Part shown: piece after piece, positions 49,571-61,140 of the stretch
Layout of the letters: every line of letters begins with the position of its first letter
Numbering within the stretch: position 1 is the stretch's first letter
Assembly (NCBI GenBank): GCA_028023455.1
Contig: JAQFVV010012418.1
Location: forward strand, 9,543,244-9,607,243
Direction of reading: 5' to 3'
Origin: Epiperipatus broadwayi
Lineage: Eukaryota > Onychophora > Udeonychophora > Euonychophora > Peripatidae
DNA length: 64,000 nucleotides
Position numbers and translations under genes: made by a program
The notes under the pieces: generated by a model
Seen by the model: only the letters and a program-made list of their open reading frames with translations
Databases searched by the model: none
Told to the model about the DNA's origin: nothing

Positions 49571-50857
49571 ATTATAAGCTGATTGAATGTTTTATTACTG
49601 GCTTAAAGAATAAATGAAAAATGTTAAATTTGTTTAATGATTTTAATTTAAAATATATAACATATATTGGGAAAACAAAGCTGGAGATTTTTTAATTTTT
49701 TTTCCGTAGTGATATTTAGAAAAACAATTTGGTAAATTAATATAAAATATTAAAGTTTTAATTACTTATGCTTTATTTATTAGTTAAATGTTAATGTATT
49801 AAATTTTATAATAAAAATATTTTAGGTAAACTAATTAATAAAAGATATAATAAAATTAATCAGCATAAATTTATTTATTTTTAAGATTGTAACGTTATGT
49901 GATTATTGTTTTCTACAACCTGTTTCTTTCTTTATACTAAGGAATAAATGTTTTATAAATTAACATAAGTGTGAAATATAGTTGATATGGTTCTATTAGT
50001 TATACATCTCCTATTATTAATTTTTTAAAAGTTAAATAGTTATATTGAAATACATCTTTTATCCTTTCCCTCATTATAAATCTCTTGCTCTTTAAAATTT
50101 CTATATGCGATTGGAAAATTAATATAGCAGACATTTTTTTTTTATCATTTGTAATCAAAAGTGCTATGAATACTTAATCCACCATTTTTCAAGATTCAGA
50201 AATATATAAAATGGTAAAATATGTCTACTAAAAATTATAAATAAGCAATTTAATGGTTATTTATTGAAATATAATACACATAAAGCATAATTTAATCATT
50301 AACTAACTCAGATGTTTCAACTCATATTTATTATTTGTAAAGTGTGTGTATACATACACAATATTTTTAATGAAACAAAATAGGGGTATAGATGGTGAGG
50401 TGGTAGTCATCATCATCCCCAAATATCACAATCATATCAGTTAACATTGCCAATGAGGATGAGAGAATCAGCATAGAATAAAATAAGTAGTTATAACAAC
50501 CATAAGTTGCACCACCAGTATTAAACATAAGCAATCGATAGTCATCTCTTTTGACTGGATTTAAAAGAAGTTCTCTATCAACATATAGGCTAATTATCTA
50601 GCCAATGCCAAACTTAGGGCAATCATCTGCAGGCACATACTTAAGTGCTAAATTATCACAATAAAATAATGCTGGCATCCGGATACATGCTGATCAACAT
50701 CAATTCTTTCGCTATATGGTACCATGAATTTACAGGCCAACTATAAACTAATCTCCAATCTGTATGAATAATTTGCAATGAATGAATTTTAAAGAGGATC
50801 TTGACCTTTGTCTCATCTTTAGGACCATCTACGTTTCCAAACGCAAACATATACCTC

Positions 50858-50889
<32 letters not shown>

Positions 50890-51780
50890 AATGAATCATT
50901 ATTGCTCTAGAGCTAACTTGGGATTACAAGGATTCTAGGAATTGAGATTGTGAACAAGAGAAATATAAATATATAAGTAAAATATACTTGTAATTTAAAT
51001 AGTTTTACTGGTGTCATCTAGAAATTCTTTAAAGCATCACATTATGACGAAAGCAAGTCACACACACAGCTAATTCATAGAACAGGAGGAATAAAGATAT
51101 CACATAAATAAAACTAATTTCAAAAACATTTTTTTTTTAAACTTATGACAATTATTTATTTTCTATAAAAAAAGATTTAATATAGCAAATAAGATTATTT
51201 TCTGCTGATTCTTATTACTTAAATGATATTCACTCATTATCAATTTAGGAATGTAACTCTTTAATAAATTTCATAATTGACATTCTGAAAAAAAAAACAT
51301 GAGAAGAAATAATTTTCTCATTCCTCCTCCTCCCTTCAACTAAATATAAATAAAATGATTAATCCAGGTGAAAAAATATTTCAATTTCAATTACACATTT
51401 TTTTAAAATTTACCTATTAAATATAAGAAATAACTATTATTAATACTTCCCTTTCGGATAAAATCACATTAGCCAAGCACTATATATGTTCTTCATACTA
51501 GTTTAATTTTGTAATGTGAAGGCATTATCCTCTTGATGCTATGGAATGCTGTAGGGAGACTCAGGCAAATCTTCCAATCTGTAAATAATTGGGATTGATC
51601 TTCACCATGCATGAATTTCTTCATTTTAGTCCGGGGATGGAGTGGCTATGATCAGTTTGTTCTCATTGTTTGAAATATTATTAATCTTTTCCATGCTTTC
51701 TATTGTGGATTAGTTCTTTTATTTTTTTTAACAGTTCTATTACTTATATTGGCCTTATTTCTCACTTTCTCTAACCTTTT
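49571..51780. other. AT-rich DNA with an unassigned, less AT-rich block
   Basis: The block at about 50390-50870 has near-average complexity and a 72-codon minus-strand open frame (50656-50874) whose N-terminal part comes from the microsatellite. No family was recognised. The rest is AT-rich. Confidence 0.4.
50857..50890. repeat. Compound (CA)n(TA)n microsatellite
   Basis: About eight CA units pass directly into about nine TA units. Confidence 0.93.
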
Positions 51781-51787
51781 ATTTTAG

Positions 51788-51905
51788 AGGTTTTTTTTTC
51801 TTTTCATATGTCATAGCATAGAGGTTGGAAGTATGAAAATCTGCTTTTCCTAATTCTTAGGTTTGGTGACTCAGTAATTTTACTATCTGCTCAATAGTTG
51901 TTTGT
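51788..51905 (-). mobile_element. Probable diverged SINE, copy 4
   Basis: The minus-strand 3' end reads CTATGCTATGACATATGAAAAG plus an A run, the same tail as copies 1-3 (GATGCTATGACACATG plus A run). A tRNA-like head could be present upstream, but it is unlike the other copies. Target-site duplications are not visible. Confidence 0.5.
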
Positions 51906-51909
51906 CATA

Positions 51910-52860
51910 ACACATAATCATTTGATTTACTTTATGTGATAAATTATATCTAATCATATTTATTATTTGAGAACCAGCTGTCAGCACTTTTAATTGAAGT
52001 ATCTGACTTTGAACAATATAAGTCTCTCAAGTATCTACTCTGGATATCTCTTGTGATACTTGATCCTGCACTTTTCCTATTACTTTTTCTTTTACACTTT
52101 ATATTATCTCTCAAATCATTCTTTCCATTCTTTATTCTTTTGATTCATTATTTCCATATTATTTTGTTCATTTTGTGGTTTTTCCTCCAATTGTTTCAGT
52201 TCATTTATCTTTTGATTTAATTTTTCTGGTTCAACTATAATATATTATTACTTCAGCTTTCTCTTACATTACATTTACACATGATATATAACATCTTCTG
52301 TTTTCTTATTCTGTTTCTTCTTATCCTCCATTATTTGGGTTACATTCTGGTTATCTTCTTAAACACTTTGGTATATTTTTTGGTTGTAATTTTTTCTCTT
52401 TTGATTAATTTCCTCAATCTTAATCAATATTTTTTCATTATCTTTTAATTTTTTATCCTGCTCTTTCTTGTCTTCATCTGTTTTAACTATGATTTTCTGA
52501 TTATTTTCTTTTCTTCTGAATTTTCTTCATTTTAATAAACATCTTTTGATTGACTTTTATTTTCTTGTTTTACTCTTTCTTTCACTTTATTTAGCCTGCT
52601 GCTTTTTTCTTTTCTGGTAGCTTTCTTTCATTTCTTTTTATAGTATCTGATGTTGAATATTTATGTTTTGTTTCTCTGTATAATTTTTCTGTACTTTTTT
52701 TCTCTGCTCTCTATTATCTTTAGCAGCATTTGCAACAGCTGCACTGCAGTCATTTCTATTCTCTAGGTTACTTCAAGTGAGTGCTGATTTTTTGTTTTGA
52801 TCACATTCTTTCTCTATTTTTATCAATTTTGCCCTTTACTCTTGCAAAAAAACAAACAAA
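51910..52860 (-). other. T-rich tract; minus strand would encode a broken Lys/Glu/Gln-rich coiled coil
   Basis: The minus strand reads, between stops, RNDCSAAVANAAKDNREQRKK and VKTDEDKKEQDKKLKDNEK, with IEEINQKREK. The composition is that of a long coiled coil, and codon-scale structure persists for about 800 bases despite stops. It could be the ORF1 of a retroelement or a dead coiled-coil gene. No family is assigned. Confidence 0.35.
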
Positions 52861-53924
52861 ACAAAACCAAAAAAAAACAAAAAACATGAATTTTTTAAAA
52901 GAATGTTTTATAAAATAAGCCTTACATCATCTTTCTTTCTCACTATCTGACTTTACTTGTCTATTCTAGTTTATTTCCCCTTTATTTTCCATTTCTTTCC
53001 TGCTCATACATATATGACTGATTTCATTATTCACTACTGGTATTACTACTACTATTCTTCCTCTTCTTTTTTTTCATCCTTTTTTCCCCTTCCACTTAGG
53101 TGGAAAATCACTAAGTTCCTATATATAAGAATAGTTATGAAGATAGATTTCAAAATATAGGCCAGTTTCAATATCAGTTTCAGATAAATTATTTTAATTG
53201 ATTGTATATGAATCTGTTTATACTTATGAAGGAATTTATTCCAGAATTTCTGCATGGGTTTATGAGGAACAGATCTATTATTATTAACATGATTCATTTT
53301 ACTGATATTGTGACACATGCTATAGATAATCAAAATCAAGTTGATAAATTTTTTGTCTTTTGATTTGCCTAAGGCATTTGATAAGATTTCACATTATACT
53401 TAGTAAATTAGATTATCTAGATTAATTAAACCATGATTAGAATGGTTTGCATCTTTTTTGCATAAAAGACCCCATTTTGTTAAATATTTGGATTGAGTGT
53501 CATATTATTTTAACAATTCTTGATTTAATTCATATAATATCTAATTGATGCATTTCACTTTTTTCTGATAATAGTAAGATTTGTAGATACATTAAATCAT
53601 CTAATTATTGTAATTATCTACAAAATTTTTTAACAAAAGATTTGAATTATGAAGTATTAAAAGTTATGTGAGCAATAAATGGGGATAAGATTCAAATGAT
53701 TACTTTTTCAAAGAAAACAATTCCCATATTATTTAATTATATAGTAAAAAATAATATTTTGAGGGTAAATGAATGTAAAGATTTAGATATAATTTTAAAT
53801 TCTAAATTATTTTTCTCAATTCATATATATTATTTATGTTCTAAAGCTTTTAAAGTTGTGGATTGCATCTTTAAAGGAATAAGTTTTGTTAATAGAAAAA
53901 CTTACAAACAACTTTTTATGTTAA

Positions 53925-54230
53925 AACAGGCAAAACTCACTATAGATATTGCCACTTACTGCAAGCTAGAGTAATCAATGGATGACAGAAAGCTTGTGCA
54001 TAAAATCCCCATCTACTGCCTACTCATTCAATATCCCCAGACTAGTTTCTGGCTTGTAGCCTTCGTCAGTGAGGAGCCTTGGATATGAGAGCACTGCACC
54101 TAGATCTTAGGAGATTGGAGATATTGGATGAGTAGGCACTAGATGGGGATTTTATGCACAAGCCTTCTGGCATCCATTGATTACTCTGACTTGCTGTGAG
54201 TGGCAATACGTATAGTGATTTTTGCCTGTT
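53925..54230. mobile_element. Complete foldback MITE, 306 bp, TTAA at both ends
   Basis: Long terminal inverted repeats of about 115 bp make up most of the element. Left AACAGGCAAAACTCACTATA is mirrored on the right by tatagtgatttttgcctgtt, and the pairing continues through 'taatcaatggatg' and 'gcataaaatccccatct'. A unique centre of about 75 bp separates the arms. TTAA flanks both ends (53921-53924 and 54231-54234), the target duplication of piggyBac-type elements. It lies inside the Jockey ORF, so it inserted later. No coding capacity. Confidence 0.9.
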
Positions 54231-54671
54231 TTAATAACAGTTATAACCAAGCATAAGAAATGGTGATCACGTGATCTTTTTATATCTTTGATAGTACCAT
54301 TTCTAAACTATGGTCATGTTGTTTAGAATTCTGACAAGTTATTATAATGCAAAGTTTGGAACATTATGCAGCTCTCCCTGTGTTTCCTTACAGCTTTTAA
54401 GAAATCTTAATATTTTATTTTTGGCAAAGATAGTCAAAGGACAAATCAACATAGTAAATTGCATTAGTGAAATTTCTTACAGTGTTTCTGACGTGTTTGA
54501 AACATGATAAAAGTTTTCATATTACAAAATTTAGAACTAATTGTTTAAGAGATTCTACATTATTGAGACTTCCAAAATTGTTTACCGCCTACTATAGTCA
54601 TGTTGATATTTATCATTTAACTGTAAATGAAATAAAAAATGTAATCAATAAATATAAATAATTGTAATATA

Positions 54672-54840
54672 CTTCTGTATTCATATATATGATATTATTG
54701 TTGTTCTTGTTTTCTTTTTTGTTTCTATTATTAATATTGCGTTTTATAAATAGCGCTTCTGTATTCATATATATGATATTATTTTTGTTCTTGTTTTTTC
54801 CTTTTTCTTTTTATTATTAATATTGTGTTCTATAAATAGC
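54672..54840. repeat. Tandem duplication of 84 bp in the Jockey 3' region
   Basis: 54672-54755 and 54756-54840 both run from cttctgtattcatatatatg to tataaatagc with few differences. Tandem repeats just before the tail are known from several LINE 3' untranslated regions. Confidence 0.88.
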
Positions 54841-54883
54841 CTTTTTATATATGCCTGTAAAATACATTGGTTTAAATAAATAA

Positions 54884-54924
54884 AATAATAATAATAATGA
54901 TTATTATTATTATTATTATTATTT
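54884..54924. repeat. Palindromic trinucleotide tract (AAT)n then (ATT)n
   Basis: AATAATAATAATAAT is followed by GA and then TTATTATTATTATTATTATT, so the two halves are reverse complements. The first half is probably the LINE tail; the second may have arisen from it by snap-back copying. Confidence 0.85.
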
Positions 54925-56700
54925 ACTGTATGTTCATACATAAAATGAAGTTCATAAAGCAAACCATTTGCATAAAACCTTTTCCAGGGAGCTGACCAGC
55001 ATTTGACTACAAAAGAGTGAATAATAACATGCAATTCTGGGATAGATACAGAATTGCACTACCAAACTATAAGTACACAATGCAGCATGAACACCAGGAG
55101 GGCTATCTCAATTTAAAGACTATAAGCTACTTACAACTCAAAATATAAATATGATAATGCAAAAATTTACAAAACTTTGCTTCTTTGAGTCTTGATGGCT
55201 GGTAACTACAAAACTTTAAAATTGTTAGTTACTCCTTTTCTTTGAGACTTAGAAGCTGGACATCATGGCACAGAATCATGTTAACTGTCCATGATAATCA
55301 ACTGGAAATATAAAATTCAAAAAATGAGTTGATATAATGTTGAGATAGAATACTTTATGGAGTTGCATAAAAATATTGCATTCTAGAACCATTGACAAAA
55401 TCTTCCATTCTTCATTGGTACTGAAAGTACAGCTAAATAAACTTCAAGAGCCAAGAGTTCAACCCATTATCGAATCATCATATGTTTCTGTCCTACTTCA
55501 CTTGTGAATCCTTTTTTACATATACCTTAACATTATTATTTTTATTATACATAATCGATTATAATTTAATCAATAAATAATCATCTGTGCTTTTGTCATA
55601 TATTTCACAATATATATATTTTTAAAATGAATTCTGCATCAAAATTGAAATTTTTTCCTCAGGTATACTTATATTTGAGCTTCAAGTTATGTAATCATTT
55701 GAGATACTGAACAACGGAACTCAATTGTTATCTCACCCCCAGTTAGTTTGGTCACACAATGTAGTGTGTAATACTATGTATCAGAGGTGGGCAAATGCAG
55801 CTCTTAATCAAGCTAAGTGTGGCTTCCATTGAAATCCGATTTTATTTGTATTATTTCAGAATTGCTTTTTAATTGTACAAAAATTTGTAATATGATAGAA
55901 ATTTTTATCAAACATTTTTGTTACTTATTTTATTACAAATTAAATCATGTATGTATGTACATATTATTTTCAAATATATTGACAAGCTGGACGTTAACAA
56001 CATTTCCCTAATCTTATAAAAATTCTTACATGTGTTTATGGAATGATCACCTGTATATAATTATAATTAGTGCAATTTTGTGGTTGTATATTTTAGTAAT
56101 AATTTTCCCATCAATTAAATGTCCTATTTCATATTTTTTTCAAAAAATCTGATATGTAGATTGTTTTATTAAGCAGTTTAAACTTTTTTGAATGGGGTGT
56201 CAGTGCAAGCTTTCTAAAGATATATGTACAGATTAAGAAAATTATTTTAATTGTTTATAATTAATGTATTTAGAGTTTCATGTTTTTTTAAACAATTATA
56301 TAAAAAAACTCTTGAAAATAAAGCCGGAAAGCATTTGTCTGATTTTGATTATGTTATTTCTATTTTTGATGGTAAATAATAATGAAACGGACATTTAAGA
56401 GTTATCAGAAAAACATCGACCAGAAATATAATCCAAAATTGCTTTTAATTATTCTAAATTATTTTTATTATTATTTTATTTTAAGAAGTCCTGTTTTTTT
56501 TGACAATTTGTTGTACCATTTATGAATTTTTTAAAATAAGAATTAGTATTTGTAAACATTTTAATTTTAATTTAGTATTCATTTATGTACTGTATTTTGT
56601 TTGTATTTCAGACTTTGGACAGAAATTAACTTAAATTTTTAAAATGATTTCAGAAAAATCAAAAAATGAAAATAAAAACAAAATAAAAACCTTCAGAAAG
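54925..56700. other. AT-rich non-coding DNA
   Basis: The stretch 54940-55500 is less AT-rich, with scattered non-repetitive sequence and no recognised product. The rest is AT-rich. Nothing is called. Confidence 0.45.
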
Positions 56701-56719
56701 AATAGGTATAAAAATTTGC

Positions 56720-58920
56720 TTTTATAGACCATAATGGAAAGTTGTTAAGTGCATAATGTACCGGACAACCATTCAACAATCTAAACTCAAAGTCGGATTC
56801 AAACCCAGTTGAACCAAACTGAATTCAAACCCAACTTACGAGCTTAGATCAAATCAATGGATGACATATGTTGATGGTACATGACTATGCGTCAAGAAAC
56901 TAGCTCAACAGATAATGATGATTTTAACGTATAATAAAATAACTAAGGATATTTATAAATCAATTCATATATGTATGTTCGGGTTGCCAATACAGACAGC
57001 GAGCATTAGTATTAAAATAATTATTGAATAATAAAGAAAGTTAAAAAAACCAAATGTGTTAATAAAATGTTTAATAATAATAAATGTTTTGTTCAACTTT
57101 TATGATTAAGATTATATAGATGTTCTCTAGTCTTTAAAATGGAATTTATAATTTACAATAAGAATGGCAGTCGTTATTATATGCCAATAACTATTACGCA
57201 ATATTATAGGAGGATTATACGTATCTATGCCCCGACAAGTAAATAAAGATAGATAAAGGTGTTTGGCTCTGACCAAAATTATTATTCTAATTTTTAAAAG
57301 AAAGAATGTGATATTCATTTTCACATTCGTAAATCAATTCACGAAAAGCATGATAACTATTAGGGCATAACTTTACTGTTTAACAAAGGATTTATTTAAT
57401 AAGAAATGAATATGAAGTTGTTTGACTTTAATAAAATCAATTCATCATGATTTACAAGCATGAGAGCGGACTTTACTGGAACTGAGAAATAAACGGTACT
57501 GACGTCTTATGAGCTATAAAAATGAATATGAAAGATAATGATTTGTCGGTGATTTAAGTAGGAGGGCGACATGTGTTTTACAAGTCTTTCTGCCCTATCA
57601 AGGAGACGTGGAACGCAGGGAAAGCCAGGCCAGGTCATAGCCATGAACCTTTGATGCTCCAAATATAATATGAGCGAGGAAGGGCTTTCTTCCTATATAA
57701 TTAAACTAACAGTTATATCACTAAGGACAAGCCTATGAAGCAGGAGATGGTTCGCGTCAGCAACGTTCAGAAAGTGATGACTTGGTAATCATCGTGTTTA
57801 AATAATAAAACCTATTTTATATAAGGAATGCTCTACGTGATGACCTGATCAAGTTAAATTAAAGTCAAACATGCTTTAACCAAAAAGTAATTAACACAAT
57901 TAGAAATTATATTAATTATACCCTAAATATCATGCCCTCCCTGAATATTAATACAGAAATACAAATTTAAATTAGAATATGTTCATTTTATTCCCTTTCT
58001 CGACCTTTAGCAAAACATTTTAAGATTATGAATATGAATAGATAAACATTTGTAAACTAGATAAAATAGTCGGGGGCATAGGTTAGAAACTGAGCTAATA
58101 ATCTATTATTAGCCATTAATAAAAATAGCAAAAATTATATAAATCCTTCAACTCAGTAATTAATAGAACTGTATTAAATTAGTTTTAGTGGCCAAGAATT
58201 ACTATAATTCAATATTATATTATTTTCAGGAGGGACTTTTAATGAAAGAGATTATTATCGAGTTGAGGTTTTATTGGCATATAATAAAAATAAATGACAT
58301 TAATAATTATATATAATACAGTTAATGAAGCAAACTGCCATCGTAAGAAAGGAAAGTTAACAGATATTAAATTTAAAGACTAGAGATAGAAAAATGAGAA
58401 TTATTTATACAGATAAATACATTAAGAAATGAGAAGAGCTTTTAATAGTACTTAATTTAAAGGTAGTGTAAATTAACGTTCGGAAACTGGCCAGAAAGTA
58501 ACAGTTCATTAAAGAAATATGTTACCATTCCTTCCATGGTTGGTTCCTTAGATTACATGGCAGAGTCTGAGTTGGTTGAAACATAGGTGCACATTTTCAC
58601 TTATTTGAATAGCATTTTGATTGACTCTTTTGGCAGCATGATTGGTGTGGAAAAAGTTTAGTTTAGCAGCTACATTAAAGATCTGGGGACTTCAGGTCCA
58701 GTGGTCAGATTCCCAAAGTTAGCCCCTTACCATGATGGAGACACTATAGAAATTCATAATTTAAGATGCACGTAGATTTTAGTAGCACTTCTTTCAAAAC
58801 AAATATGACTTCTCTTTTCTCCAAGCTTTTCCAGGCTATTTATACTGTCCTAGATGTCTTCAGGCTAAAGCTTCTTGCATTATCAGAGTTACAAATTTTT
58901 ACTAATTGATTTTAGATACA
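56720..58920. other. Compositionally distinct island of unknown origin
   Basis: Within this stretch CG dinucleotides and GC-rich words (ggagacgtggaacgcaggg near 57602, ttcgcgtcagcaacgttcag near 57751, ctatgccccgac near 57224) are clearly more common than around it. 'ctatgccccgac' has an approximate inverted partner 'gtcgggggcatagg' at about 58069. No open frame over 70 codons and no transposase or RT motif was seen. It may be an LTR or internal part of an unrecognised mobile element. tRNA-like boxes (GGGTTTGAATCC, minus strand, near 56806) occur at its left edge. Confidence 0.4.
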
Positions 58921-59525
58921 TTCCCTCGATAAGACTTTCAAACTCTTTAACTTTGAATTCATTTTTTAATTAGAAAATGAATTTATAAATCTGAAAAACA
59001 ATTTTAATTAGGAACCGTCCTTACATTTTAAATTATTATCTTTTTGCTAATTAATAAAACTTTTTCCATTGGCTTTGGAAAAGGATGATCTGAAAGCTTA
59101 TCGAAAGAATGTAGCTTTTAATCACTGAAATTTAAGCAAACTGTTTAAAACTAAAATAAAACATTCCGATGCAATGGAACTTTATAACGATTATATATAT
59201 TTAAATATTTATAAATATATATGCACAATCCACGCAGTTGTAATATATATAAATTCAAAAATAATTTTATCATGAATTTATTAATGATATTGATTAGTTT
59301 ATATATTAAACTAGTTGGTTTTAACATATTTTTGTCTAATACTGTTTTTTAATGAAACTAGCGTGTATTGAACGCATAAAGCCCCATTGCATTCAGAAAT
59401 TCATAGTTAGTACTAGGGTTTGAAGTGGGCTACAGGTGAGATATCATGAAGCTAGGATCGAACTTAGATCCAACTGCTTCAATAAGAAGATTGGAAATGA
59501 TATGATATGTAAATATAGAAATTAA
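58921..59525. other. AT-rich spacer
   Basis: Contains one less AT-rich stretch, 59375-59490, with no recognised identity. No hAT terminal repeat could be located here for the transposase relic that follows. Confidence 0.4.
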
Positions 59526-59529
59526 TACA

Positions 59530-61140
59530 TAAGGAAAGGATGAAGAAGACAATTGTATTACTTTCAATGGAAAGTTGTTGTGTCTTATTTGTAAAGTTAC
59601 AATTGCAAACTACAAAGTAAACAATTTACATCACATTATGAAGGAAATTACCCCTACTTTTTAACTCAATATCCACACAATTCAAAGTTGCAAACAAAGA
59701 AACTTAAGTCATTCCATTCAGGTCTTCATAAGCAACCAAAAACTCTTATCTTTCTTTTAGTCATAAAGATGACAAAGATGACAGAGCCAACAAAACTAGT
59801 TTTTGGTAGCTTGAAATATTGCTCATGCCAAATGTCCATATGGAGAAGGAGAATTTACTAAAAGATACTTGTAGAAAGTGGTTAAAGTTTTGGATCCAGG
59901 TAGTATAAATCTGCATAAATTGATCATACAATTGCTATGTCATGTCATACAACTGAGCATTGTATTAATGAAATTAATAAAAATGTTGAAAATATTTTGA
60001 TGTGTTTTGAAAAATTGTACAGCATTCAGTTTAACTCTCAGTGAGTCTACAGACATTCAGGATATTCCACATTTAGCTGTTTTTATCCACTACATATCTG
60101 CAGATGTAAATATGAATAAATAAATGTTAAACCTACTAGCTCATACCAAAACATTTACAGTATCAATGTCAAAAATGTATTTGATGAGATAATGAACATT
60201 GTTTGAATTGTCTTATGATAAAATTTTTTGCAACTGATGAACTCCTACAGGGAAAAACCTAGGTCTTATTGTTTTTTTTAAACAACAATCCTAAAATCCC
60301 AATTTTGTTGTTCTTCATTGCATAACTCATTATGAGCATTTCATAGCAAAGTACTTAAATAACAAAAATTGTGTGGATGATTGTTTTACACATTGTGAAT
60401 TTAATTAGAACAAATATCAAAACATACCATCAATTTAAGAACATTTTAGGAGAATTAAATGACAAAATGAATGAATTGCCAGTAATCTATCCTTATTATC
60501 TGTTATAAGGTGTCTGTCACCTTATAATGTTTGAACTGTTTTGTGGAACTTCTAAATTCTATCATAACATTTTTAAAAGAAAAAAAATACCCAGAATTAG
60601 AAAATGAAATTTGTTTTCTGACTTAATGTTCCTTAGAGACATTATGGAATATTTGCAAAGGGAAACATAATTAGTAATTTGTCACAAACTGTATTTATAT
60701 TTGAAGCTAAACTTTGGCTTTTTCTGTATGATGTTAACTCCAGAATATTTAATATCATTCTCCATGAGTAAAAGCAAATATAATTAATATCAAAGAAAAA
60801 AAAAGATGAATATAAAGAATAATTGGAAGGATTGCAAACCAATTTTTAAATGTAGGTTTGAAGATTTGAAAAGTTTTAAATGAACATGGCATATTTTGTG
60901 AACCCATTTATTTGTGATATTATTGAAGATGGATTTGCAATTTCTGAAATAATACTTGTTGAAAAAGCAGCTGGAGAATTGGAATTATTAGAGATGAAAG
61001 AGGATCAAACATTGCAAATGCGTCATAAAACTAGTTTTCTAAATAAATTTTGAAAACTCACACCAGAATCAAAATACATACTCTTAAAGAAAGCTGCTTG
61101 CTATCTGGTATTTTCTAGATGCCTTTTTGTTTTTCAGCAT
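59530..61140 (+). pseudogene. Relic of a BED-finger hAT transposase (GTF2IRD2/ZBED/SCAND3-like family)
   Basis: Forward frames give the family's domains in order. A BED-type zinc-finger half is FNGKLLCLICKVTIANYKVN near 59560. NIAHAKCPYGEGEFTKRYL near 59818 follows. The catalytic-core segment FSLTLSESTDIQDIPHLAVF near 60030 has Ser where the usual DESTD has its first Asp. FVVLHCITHYEHFIAKYL near 60304 matches the usual HCIIHQEAL. FVNPFICDIIEDGF and GELELLEMKEDQTLQMRHKT near 60897-61028 match the FSNPF and ELIELQ region. The C-terminal dimerisation segment is degenerate and breaks off near 61140. Stops and frameshifts throughout. Host genes of this family also exist, but decay and context favour a dead transposon. 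Confidence 0.82.

Larger units (their letters stand above)
53155..54900 (+). mobile_element. Jockey-superfamily LINE, RT part to 3' end, interrupted by a MITE
   Basis: The start reads RPVSISVSDK near 53160. IPEFLHGFMRNRSIINMIHF follows near 53232, then FTDIVTHAIDNQNQVD and a broken FAKAFD box near 53370. The open frame 53696-53974 reads MITFSKKTIPILFNYIVKNN and VNECKDLDIILNSKLFFSIH, the 'CKDLGIILDSKLSFSSHI' region typical of Jockey-type RTs. It ends in the MITE at 53925. C-terminal debris continues to about 54660. The 3' end is the AAATAAATAAAATAATAAT tail at about 54874-54899. Several stops make it dead. Confidence 0.87.

Noticed and set aside
50656-50874. 72-codon minus-strand frame starting MCVCVW
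   Set aside because: The start is read through the CA microsatellite and the remainder matches nothing I recognise.
57127-57324. Small minus-strand frame in the distinct island as a possible peptide gene
   Set aside because: No initiation context, family similarity or splice context; length is within chance.
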